This document shows positions 1 to 6,231 of a stretch of 6,664 bases of DNA, piece after piece. Every line of letters begins with the position of its first letter. Within the stretch, counting starts at the first letter, position 1. The translations under genes were made by a program, and so were the position numbers. The stretch covers positions 1-6,664 of the forward strand of contig PMBV01000159.1 of NCBI GenBank assembly GCA_003153055.1, read 5' to 3'. The notes under the pieces were generated by a model that was given only the letters and a program-made list of their open reading frames with translations, had not been told where the DNA came from and searched no databases. The stretch is from Myxococcales bacterium. GTDB taxonomy: Bacteria; Myxococcota; Myxococcia; Myxococcales; Myxococcaceae.

Positions 1-724
1 GACGGACGCGGTCCGCCGCGAGAGTGAGCTCGCGCGAGCCCGGGCGGATCGCGAGCGGGCGTGGCTCGCCCTCGGCGTCCTGTTGGGAGAGCCTCGGCCG
101 GTGCGGGTCGTCCTCCCCGCCGAGCCGGTGGTCAACGGAGGCACCGTCGAGAAGCTGACCGAAGAGGCGTTCGGCCGGCGCCCGGAGCTCCGTTCGCTCG
201 AGGCGACGGTGCGCGCGGCCCAGTGGCAGGTCGACTCGGCGTGGTGGCGGCTCGCCCCGCAGCTCTCGGCCAGCCTGTCGGGCTCGGCCTCGAACGTCGC
301 GTACGTCACAGGTGAGAAGACCGCTTGGCGCGCGTCGATCGACTTCTCGTGGATTCTCTACGACGGCGGCCTCAGGTACGGGAAGCGACTCCAGGCCGAG
401 GGGCAGGTGGCGTCCGCCAGGGCGGGGCTCGCGGCGCAGAGGCTCGAGGTGAGCCAGCAGGTGCTCGACGCCTCCCGAGACCTCGAGGTGGCCAAGGAGC
501 GGCTGCGGCTGGCGGTGCGGCAGAAGGCGCTCGCCGAAGAGGTGGCCGCCTCGGCCAAGCGGAGCTTCTCGGCGGGGCTCGCCAGCTCCCTCGACGTGCT
601 CGACGCGAACGACCGACTTTACCAGGCCGACGTGGGGCAGGCCGAGGCGAGGGCTCGCCTGGGCATGGCCTCGGCCGCGCTCTCCAGGGTGACCGGGGCG
701 CTGCTCGAAGGTGGGCGCCCGTAA
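1..724 (+). CDS. TolC-family outer-membrane efflux protein, 3' part
   Basis: The reading frame is open from base 2, so the gene starts before the window; 240 residues and the TAA stop at 722-724 are present. The family forms trimeric outer-membrane channels with a long periplasmic alpha-barrel, serving tripartite efflux pumps and type I secretion. The visible part begins in the last helix of the first half, which ends with the typical small-residue/Leu-Leu-Gly pattern (ALGVLLGEP). The second half then follows: RPELRSLEATVRAAQ helix, LAPQLSASLSGSAS strand, a second strand with the typical W-x-L-Y/F-D-G-G turn (WILYDGG), and two long amphipathic helices ending in SSLDVLDANDRLYQADV. This order is characteristic of the TolC fold. 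A TTG at 83 could be read as a start but would cut the domain, so it is rejected. The kinase gene follows after 26 bp and is probably co-transcribed. The pump partners, and hence the substrate, are outside the window. Confidence 0.9.
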   Translation, partial: TDAVRRESELARARADRERAWLALGVLLGEPRPVRVVLPAEPVVNGGTVEKLTEEAFGRRPELRSLEATVRAAQWQVDSAWWRLAPQLSASLSGSASNVAYVTGEKTAWRASIDFSWILYDGGLRYGKRLQAEGQVASARAGLAAQRLEVSQQVLDASRDLEVAKERLRLAVRQKALAEEVAASAKRSFSAGLASSLDVLDANDRLYQADVGQAEARARLGMASAALSRVTGALLEGGRP

Positions 725-740
725 CCAGCTCGCGGCTTCC

Positions 741-745
741 GAGGG
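741..745 (+). promoter_or_regulatory. Ribosome binding site deciding the kinase start
   Basis: GAGGG lies 5 bases before the ATG at 751. The open frame extends far upstream through the TolC gene, so this site and the onset of sensible protein sequence fix the start. Confidence 0.55.
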
Positions 746-750
746 CGAAG

Positions 751-2157
751 ATGACGTATGGTGTGGCCGTGCCGCCCGTGGAGCCGAACGGCCAGGCCGA
801 GCGGAGCGCCCAAGACGCGAACGCTCCACCGCCTGGCTTCGAGGAGATTCGCCGCACCGAGTTCGCCCGCATCTTCGGGCGCGTGGTGGGCGTGCGGCTC
901 TACGTCGCTCCGGTCGTCGCCAGCTTCGCCGCGTGGCTGGGCGTGTGGGAGCCGACCCCTTGGCGCCAGGCCACCTTGGTTGGCGTGGCCGTCGGGCTGC
1001 TCACGCTCACCATCGCCGAGGCCATTCGGTACCGCCGCCGAGGCATGGTGAGCGGCGCCGTGGAGCTGAACCTGGCGCTGGGCATTCTGGGCCAGCTCAT
1101 CGGGTCGGCAGCGACGGGAGGGGTGGAGAGCCCGTTCATGCCGCTGACGCTGGCGATCGCCGTGCTCGGCAGCATGATGATGAGTGATCGCCCCCGGTAC
1201 TACGCGGTGCTGGCGGGGTTGCAGCTCTCGGCGCCATGGCTGTTCGCCGCGGTGGCCGTGTCTGGGGCCGTCGAGACCTGGAACCCCGCGTTCCTGGGCG
1301 GTGGCTCGCGCGCGGGGCACAGCGACCTCCACCTCTGGCTGACGGCGGCGTTTCTCTCCTTTGGCGCGCTGGTCTCCATGGGCATCGGCCGAGGGCTCCG
1401 GGCCGTGCTCGAGTCGATGCTGTGGCGCGCGCTGGAGTCGAACGAGGCGTTGCGTCGAGTGCACGGAGAGCGCTCGCTCGAGCTGGTGGCGCTCTCGGGG
1501 GAGATCGCCCACGAGCTGAAGAACCCGATGGCCAGCGTCAAGGGCCTCGCCGCGCTCCTCACCCAGAACGTGGGAGAGGGCAAGGGCCTCGAGCGGCTCA
1601 CGGTGCTGCGTCGCGAGGTCGACCGGATGCAGACGATCCTCGGGGAGTTTTTGAACTTCTCTCGCCCGCTCGTCCCGCTCGCTCTCGAGCACGCCGACCT
1701 CCTCGGCTTGTGCCAAGAGGTGGCCGCGCTCCACGAAGGGCTCGCGCGGGAGCGTGGCGTCGAGCTGCGGGTCTCGGGTGCCAGCGCGGTGGTGCATTGC
1801 GACCCTCGCAAGGTGAAGCAGACGCTGGTGAACCTGGTGCAGAACGCGCTCGACGCGACCCCCAGCGGGAAGCTCGTGGAGCTCGGCTGTCAACGCAGCG
1901 GGCCCGACGTGTCGGTGCTGGTGCTCGACCGAGGTTCCGGCATCGACCCGGCCATCGCCGGGCAGCTCTTCGAGCCAGGCACGACCACCAAGCCCAAGGG
2001 CACGGGGCTGGGGCTCACCATCGCCCGGGCGCTGGCCCGGCAGCACGGCGGAGAGCTCACCTTGGAGCCGAGGGAGGGTGGTGGCGCCCAGGCTCACCTC
2101 ACGCTCCCTGCCGAGCCCGCGCTGCCCAAGGACGGAGAGGGAATGGTGAGACCATGA
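751..2157 (+). CDS. Six-helix membrane sensor histidine kinase
   Basis: This is a 468-residue kinase that should autophosphorylate on His and pass the phosphate to the adjacent NtrC-type regulator. After a cytoplasmic N terminus rich in Pro, Ala and Glu there are six hydrophobic segments (roughly residues 50-66, 74-92, 104-124, 129-144, 150-172, 195-217), with short loops and no PAS, HAMP or large periplasmic domain. A short helix leads to the H-box HELKNP with phospho-acceptor H254. The ATPase domain is complete: N-box around N361-N365, G1 box DRGSGI from D393, TTTKPKG lid, and G2 box GTGLGL at 417-422. The start is the ATG at 751, supported by a GAGGG site; upstream sequence in this frame is out-of-frame TolC coding DNA. 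The stop overlaps the regulator start in ATGA, implying translational coupling. The likely signal is sensed within the membrane or through a partner protein. No subfamily name can be assigned with confidence. Confidence 0.93.
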   Translation: MTYGVAVPPVEPNGQAERSAQDANAPPPGFEEIRRTEFARIFGRVVGVRLYVAPVVASFAAWLGVWEPTPWRQATLVGVAVGLLTLTIAEAIRYRRRGMVSGAVELNLALGILGQLIGSAATGGVESPFMPLTLAIAVLGSMMMSDRPRYYAVLAGLQLSAPWLFAAVAVSGAVETWNPAFLGGGSRAGHSDLHLWLTAAFLSFGALVSMGIGRGLRAVLESMLWRALESNEALRRVHGERSLELVALSGEIAHELKNPMASVKGLAALLTQNVGEGKGLERLTVLRREVDRMQTILGEFLNFSRPLVPLALEHADLLGLCQEVAALHEGLARERGVELRVSGASAVVHCDPRKVKQTLVNLVQNALDATPSGKLVELGCQRSGPDVSVLVLDRGSGIDPAIAGQLFEPGTTTKPKGTGLGLTIARALARQHGGELTLEPREGGGAQAHLTLPAEPALPKDGEGMVRP

Positions 2158-3518
2158 AACCGCGGGTGCTGGTGGTCGATGACGACGCGGCGGTCCGGTA
2201 CACGATTCGGGAGATACTCGAGTCGAGCGGCATGGAGGTGGCCGAGGCGGCCGACGGCGCCGAAGCCCTCGAGGCCCTCGACGTCGATCCGTTCCAGCTC
2301 GTCATCTCGGACCTTCGGATGCCGCGGGTCGATGGCCTCGAGCTGCTGAAGAAGGCGAAGGCGCGGCCCCAGCCACCGAGGGTCATTCTCATCACCGCCC
2401 ACGGCTCCGAGAAGCACGCGGTGGAGGCGATGAAGCTGGGGGCGTTCGACTACTTCAAGAAGCCCTTCGAGGTCGACGAGCTGCTCGCGGTGGTACGGCG
2501 GGCGGTGGAGACGGTGCAGCTCTCGCTCGAGAACGAGCGGCTCGCGGGGGAGCTCAACCTGTCGCGGTCGCTCGTCTTCGCCTCGCAGCCCATGAGCCGC
2601 CTGGCGGTGCTGGTGGCCCGGGTCGCTCCGCGCGATGTCACCGTGCTGGTCACCGGCGAGAGCGGCACGGGCAAGGAGCGCATCGCCGAGGCCCTGGTGC
2701 GCGCCTCCAAGCGGGCCGATCGACCCTTCGTGCGGTTCAACTGCGCGGCGGTCACCGCTGAGCTCGCCGAGGCCGAGCTGTTCGGCCATGCCAAGGGGGC
2801 CTTCACCGGGGCGTCGAGGTCTCGAGCCGGAGTGTTCGGCGAGGCCGACGGCGGCACCATCTTGCTCGACGAGGTGGGCGAGCTCGCCCCTGGGCTCCAG
2901 GCCAAGCTGCTGCGCGTGCTGCAGGAGGGGGAGCTCCGCCCGGTGGGGGAAGACCGGGCCCGCCGGGTCGACGTGCGGGTCATCGCCGCCACCCATCGGG
3001 ACCTCCGTGAGCGGGTCGCCAGAGGTGAGTTCCGGGAGGATCTCTTCTTCCGTCTCAACGTGGTGCATCTCCACATTCCGCCCCTCCGCGAGCGGCCGGG
3101 AGACATCGACGTGCTCGCCCGGCACTTCCTCGATCGGTTCTCCGAGCGGTTCGGGGCTGGGCCGCTGCGCGTGACCGATGAGCTGTTCGCCCAGCTCCGG
3201 GCCCACCCGTGGCCGGGGAACGTTCGCGAGCTGGAGAACGCCATCGAGAGCATGGTCGCGTTGTCGGTCGACGGCGAGCTGGAGCTCTCGGCGCTCTCTC
3301 AGTCTGGGGGAGTGCCGGCGAGCGCGCCTTCGCTCAGCCTCAAGCAGCGGGTCGAGGCCTACGAGCGCGGGTTGATCGTCGAGACGCTCAAGTCGGCCAA
3401 GGGAAATCGAAGCGAGGCGGCGCGGGTCCTCGGGGTGAGCCGGGTGACGCTGCACGACAAGCTCGGCAAGTACGGCCTGGGCAAGCGAGACGACGCGGGG
3501 GAAGAGGAGCTGAGGTAG
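2154..3518 (+). CDS. NtrC-type sigma54-dependent response regulator
   Basis: This 454-residue protein is an enhancer-binding activator that, once phosphorylated, uses ATP to open sigma54 promoters. The receiver domain (about 4-117) has the acidic triad D9-D11, phospho-acceptor D53, T81 and K103. The AAA+ domain (about 137-365) has Walker A GESGTGKE at 168-175, the sigma54-contacting GAFTGA at 215-220, Walker B ending D239-E240, arginine-finger region R294/R300, and the sensor II motif GNVREL at 355-360. A Fis-type helix-turn-helix lies near the C terminus (about 419-443, SEAARVLGVSRVTLHDKL). The intact GAFTGA means it should be a true sigma54 activator. Length and layout are normal for the family. 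The ATG lies inside the kinase stop (ATGA), with GGTGAG 3 bases upstream. Its cognate kinase is almost certainly the upstream gene. Its targets are unknown; neighbouring efflux or transport genes are possible. Confidence 0.96.
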   Translation: MKPRVLVVDDDAAVRYTIREILESSGMEVAEAADGAEALEALDVDPFQLVISDLRMPRVDGLELLKKAKARPQPPRVILITAHGSEKHAVEAMKLGAFDYFKKPFEVDELLAVVRRAVETVQLSLENERLAGELNLSRSLVFASQPMSRLAVLVARVAPRDVTVLVTGESGTGKERIAEALVRASKRADRPFVRFNCAAVTAELAEAELFGHAKGAFTGASRSRAGVFGEADGGTILLDEVGELAPGLQAKLLRVLQEGELRPVGEDRARRVDVRVIAATHRDLRERVARGEFREDLFFRLNVVHLHIPPLRERPGDIDVLARHFLDRFSERFGAGPLRVTDELFAQLRAHPWPGNVRELENAIESMVALSVDGELELSALSQSGGVPASAPSLSLKQRVEAYERGLIVETLKSAKGNRSEAARVLGVSRVTLHDKLGKYGLGKRDDAGEEELR

Positions 3519-3530
3519 TCCCTGACAACG

Positions 3531-4583
3531 CTACGAATGCCCGTGTCGGTGGTGCGCATCGGGCCCATGGGCGTGTCTATGCACCAGGGCATCGTGGGTG
3601 TGTGGGTGCGCATGAGGCCCAGCGGGAGGCCCATCGTGCTGGTGCTGGTGGTGCCCATCGTCATGGCTATGGGCGTGGTCATGGCTGAGCTGCTCATGGG
3701 CGTGCTCGTGCCCGTGCCGCTCGGTGAGGTGCAGCGCCACGCCAGCGATGAAGAGAAGCGTGGCCAGCACGGTGACCGGCCCGAAGGCGCGGTCGCCCAG
3801 CCCGATGGCGACCACGGCTCCGACGAAGGGTGCCAGTGCGAACACCGAGCCGGTCCTCCCCGCGCCGATGCGCCGCTGGGCGAGGAGGTAGAGCCGCAGG
3901 CTGACACCGTAACCGGCAGCCCCGCACGCCAACAACCCGGCCAGTTGCGCCCAACCCGGGCGAGGCTCGTCGAGCATCGCCGCCAGCGCCGTCGTCAGGA
4001 GCACGCCGCCCAGGGCCTTCCCTCGCACCACCGCGGAGGGATCGAGCTCGGCGAACGGGCGCGTCAGGACGTTGTCGAGGGCCCAAGAGAAGACGGCCCC
4101 CACGACGGCGAGGGCCCCGAGGAAGCCCACCGAGCCGGTCGATGACGCGCCCGCCACCGTCACCGCGCCCCCGGCGAACATCAGCAGCGCGGCCAGCGCG
4201 ACGCGCCCACCGACGTGCTCGCGGTGAATGAGCGCTGCCAGACCCACGGTGAAGATGGCCTCGGCGTTGAGCAGCAGCGAGCCGTAGACCGCCGGCACGC
4301 GCTGGAGGCCCCAGGCGAAGAGGCTCGGGGCCGTCGCTGCCCCGAAGAAGGCGACCAACAGCAGCCGCGGAACGTGCCGCAAGCGCACCGTGGCCTCCCG
4401 ACGCTCGAGGCCTCTCCGTGGCCAGCTCATGGCTCCGAGGGCGGCGCCGAGGTACAGCGCCGAGGCGGTGGCGAAGGGGCCGACACCGACGCCGAAGCGC
4501 TGAATGAAGGGCGTCGTCACCCCGAACGCCAGCGCCGCCAGGACGGCGAGCACGGTGCCGAGGGCGAGAGGGCTCATGGCCAT
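3531..4583 (-). CDS. EamA/DMT-family transporter with His-rich C-terminal tail
   Basis: This is a 350-residue inner-membrane protein of the drug/metabolite transporter superfamily. Ten hydrophobic segments are visible (roughly 7-27, 36-54, 73-92, 99-118, 127-146, 153-170, 187-204, 212-235, 245-263, 268-286), arranged as two five-helix EamA repeats. The repeats begin near residues 7 and 153. The stretch LLLNAEAIFTVGLAAL with a following E (residues 103-122) matches the family's conserved helix-4 region. After the last helix comes a 61-residue tail with 23 His. Family members export amino acids, metabolites or drugs, so the substrate cannot be read from sequence; the tail suggests binding of a divalent metal. 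The start is the first ATG at 4583, with an AGG about 11 bases upstream; a second in-frame ATG two codons later is possible. The gene lies 71 bp downstream of the hybrid kinase on the same strand, and its 3' end faces the NtrC-type gene across 12 bp. Confidence 0.92.
   Translation of the reverse strand: MAMSPLALGTVLAVLAALAFGVTTPFIQRFGVGVGPFATASALYLGAALGAMSWPRRGLERREATVRLRHVPRLLLVAFFGAATAPSLFAWGLQRVPAVYGSLLLNAEAIFTVGLAALIHREHVGGRVALAALLMFAGGAVTVAGASSTGSVGFLGALAVVGAVFSWALDNVLTRPFAELDPSAVVRGKALGGVLLTTALAAMLDEPRPGWAQLAGLLACGAAGYGVSLRLYLLAQRRIGAGRTGSVFALAPFVGAVVAIGLGDRAFGPVTVLATLLFIAGVALHLTERHGHEHAHEQLSHDHAHSHDDGHHQHQHDGPPAGPHAHPHTHDALVHRHAHGPDAHHRHGHS
3534..3716 (-). repeat. His-rich tail built from two copies of a 24-25 residue unit
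   Basis: This segment encodes residues 290-350 of the transporter. Copy 1 is residues 292-316 (bases 3636-3710) and copy 2 is residues 326-349 (bases 3537-3608). The shared pattern is HxHxHxxLxHxHAH, then a short Asp-containing step, then HHxHxH. Copy 1 has one extra residue before the HH pair. They are joined by a short linker rich in Pro and Gly. The DNA strand shows matching runs of GTG, ATG and CAT-type triplets. A duplication of one metal-binding module is the simplest reading; metal binding itself is inferred from composition. Confidence 0.85.
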
Positions 4584-4654
4584 GGCACGACTTACCTCGT
4601 TCGCTCCGAGACGGCGAGTCGCCGGCCTCCCCAGGACTCGAGGGCCGTCTTCCT

Positions 4655-6157
4655 CTACTGAGCCTCCGAGCTGGGGACCTGGGCGAGGAGCGCCTCGAGC
4701 TTTTCGACGTTCGGCGGCTTGGCCAGGTGCAGATCGAACCCGGCCAGCTGGGCGCGCTCGAGATCCTCCCTGAGGGCGTAGCCGCTCAAGGCCACCAGGA
4801 ACACACCCTTGAGGGCCTCATCGGCGCGAAAGGCGCGGGCGACTTCGTACCCGCTCATCCCTGGCAGGCCGATGTCGCACAGCATGACATCGGGGCGCTG
4901 CGCTCGCGCTATGGCGAGCCCCTCGGGCCCACTGTACGCCACCTCGACCTCGTGGTGGCCGAAGCCCAGGGCCTCGCGGAGGCTCTCTGCCACGTCGAGG
5001 TTGTCTTCGATGATGAGGATCCGGTGACGTGGTTTGATGGGGGCCTCGGCCCGCTCGATGGGCGAGCTCGCCAGCGGGAGCCGCGGCGACATGACGGCAC
5101 CGGGCAGGTTCTCTTCGCTCTGGGCGTCCACCGTGCCACCGGGCAGCTCGACCTGGTCTCTCGCGAGCCGGGTGACGCCGAGGAGGTCATCGGCCAGCCG
5201 GGCGAGCACTTGGATCTGGCGATCGACGACGGCCTGGGCCCGCACGGCCCGAGCGTCGCCGGGCACCGCTCGTTGGAGGATGTAGAGGCTGTTGCGAAGG
5301 GGCGCCAGCGGGTTTCGCAGCTCGTGGGACAAGCGGGTGAGGAACTCGCTCTTTCGTCGATCAGCCGCCTCGACGCGTCGGAGCTTCTCCTCGCTCAACT
5401 GGGTGACGTCGGTCAGCGTGATGACGCAGCCCTGGAGTCGGTTGGCTGCCTGTGTCAACGGCCCCGCGCTGACGATGAGCTCGGCGCGGGACCCATCGCC
5501 GCGGGGGAGCCAGGCGGCCAGTGCCCGCACCGTTTCGCCGCGCAGCGCGCGAGGCACGAGGTCGCCGTCCGTCGAGGGTTTGGCGACGCGGAGGGGGAAG
5601 GCCACCTCGAAGGCGTCCATGAGGGGGCTTCGGCCGCACAGCGCCTGGGCTCCCGGGCTCGCGCGGATGATTCGGCGCCGGGGGTCGCACACCACGATGG
5701 CCTCGGGCGTCTGGTCCAGCGCCGAGCTCGCCAGGCGCTGGTCGGTCGCCTCACGGCGGGAGACGGCCTCCTGCTCGGCTGCCTCGAGGAGCTGTCGCGG
5801 TGACATTCGCGTGACGCTCGTGGACTCACTGGTGCCCGGGAGCCCCTCGGGGGACGACACCAAGGCCCGCAGGTCTTCGAGCACCGCCGCCGCCCGGGTG
5901 ACTTGCTGGGCGATGTGGGCAACCGCCGACACCAGCCGTGCGTCGAGCCCGGGCGCTGCCTGGGCAAGCCGCACCGCCGCCGCGCTGAAGCTGGCGATGG
6001 CTGTCAGGGGCTGACTGAGCTCATGGAGCAGCGTCGAGCCGCGCCGTGGATCGACCCGAGGTGAGGTTCCGGCTCCCCCGGCCGGTCGCTTCTTGGCCTT
6101 CGGACGAGCGCTGCCATCACGCGGAACGATTCGTTTCGACATTGTTCGGAGTATCAT
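4655..6157 (-). CDS. Hybrid kinase-like protein: two H-box domains, PAS and receiver, no ATPase domain
   Basis: This 500-residue soluble signalling protein has no membrane segment. Its basic N terminus (residues 1-40) leads into a FixL-like dimerization/phospho-acceptor region (about 40-103) with [10 protein letters not shown] (H45) and the usual second helix ending EDLRALV. A linker is followed by a PAS domain (about 142-256, from [15 protein letters not shown] to the closing [11 protein letters not shown]). Then comes a second phospho-acceptor region (about 275-338) with [10 protein letters not shown] (H278) and a helix ending [16 protein letters not shown]. Instead of the expected ATPase domain there is a 39-residue linker rich in Pro, Ser and Ala, then a receiver domain (378-497) with E384/D385, phospho-acceptor D428, S458 and K480. 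No N-box, G1 or G2 motif is present. The start at 6157 has no clear ribosome site; the ATG at 6142 (MSKRIV) is equally plausible. It is divergent from a FixJ-type regulator, its likely partner. Confidence 0.88.
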   Translation of the reverse strand: MILRTMSKRIVPRDGSARPKAKKRPAGGAGTSPRVDPRRGSTLLHELSQPLTAIASFSAAAVRLAQAAPGLDARLVSAVAHIAQQVTRAAAVLEDLRALVSSPEGLPGTSESTSVTRMSPRQLLEAAEQEAVSRREATDQRLASSALDQTPEAIVVCDPRRRIIRASPGAQALCGRSPLMDAFEVAFPLRVAKPSTDGDLVPRALRGETVRALAAWLPRGDGSRAELIVSAGPLTQAANRLQGCVITLTDVTQLSEEKLRRVEAADRRKSEFLTRLSHELRNPLAPLRNSLYILQRAVPGDARAVRAQAVVDRQIQVLARLADDLLGVTRLARDQVELPGGTVDAQSEENLPGAVMSPRLPLASSPIERAEAPIKPRHRILIIEDNLDVAESLREALGFGHHEVEVAYSGPEGLAIARAQRPDVMLCDIGLPGMSGYEVARAFRADEALKGVFLVALSGYALREDLERAQLAGFDLHLAKPPNVEKLEALLAQVPSSEAQ

Positions 6158-6231
6158 CGCGTCCGACGCCGAAGTGGAGGATGGTGCGGCTGGTCAGCTG
6201 CTGTTCATTCAAGCGCAAGGGGGCCGAAGGA
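6158..6231. promoter_or_regulatory. Divergent intergenic region between hybrid kinase and FixJ-type regulator
   Basis: This 74 bp gap separates two divergent start codons and must hold or lie beside the promoters for both unless one lies inside a coding region. No consensus sigma54 (-24 GG/-12 GC) element was found by eye. On the + strand a TATCAT at 6152-6157 could serve as a -10 for the regulator, but its -35 partner is weak (ATTCGT at 6129-6134, 17 bases upstream), and both would lie within the first kinase codons. No clear long palindrome marks an operator. Confidence 0.4.
6217..6223 (+). promoter_or_regulatory. Ribosome binding site supporting the FixJ-type start at 6232
   Basis: A purine run AAGGGGG ends 8 bases before the ATG at 6232. 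An in-frame ATG at 6181 has GGAGG directly abutting it, which is too close for a good site. The 6232 start also puts the receiver's acidic triad at residues 9-11, the normal position. Confidence 0.5.

Noticed and set aside
325..750. Upstream extension of the membrane kinase frame inside the TolC gene
   Set aside because: The translation is Arg/Gly/Ala-rich noise; the TolC frame is the real one here, and the ATG at 751 has a ribosome site.
619..2097. Long open frame of 492 codons on the - strand opposite the membrane kinase
   Set aside because: It has no domain or motif, is rich in Arg, His and Gln as antisense frames in GC-rich DNA are, and lies opposite a kinase with all motifs intact.
2094..3455. 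Long open frame of 453 codons on the - strand opposite the NtrC-type regulator
   Set aside because: This is an antisense shadow in high-GC sequence; the + strand encodes an unbroken sigma54 activator.
4612..4624. Inverted repeat CGGCGAGTCGCCG between the hybrid kinase and the transporter as terminator or operator
   Set aside because: The stem is only 5-6 bp with a tiny loop and no T-run follows on the - strand; such short GC palindromes arise by chance in this DNA.
5027..5143. A frameshift hiding the kinase ATPase domain in another frame near the linker
   Set aside because: The other frames across this segment show no N-box or G-box motifs, and the linker is too short to hold the domain in any frame.
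4727..5803. Open frame of 358 codons on the + strand opposite the hybrid kinase
   Set aside because: The composition is that of a mirror frame and no motif is recognisable. The - strand frame carries PAS, H-box and receiver motifs over the same bases.
6129..6157. Sigma70-type promoter (ATTCGT, 17 bases, TATCAT) for the FixJ-type gene
   Set aside because: Only the -10 resembles consensus, and the element overlaps the start of the hybrid kinase gene; it is not strong enough to annotate by itself.
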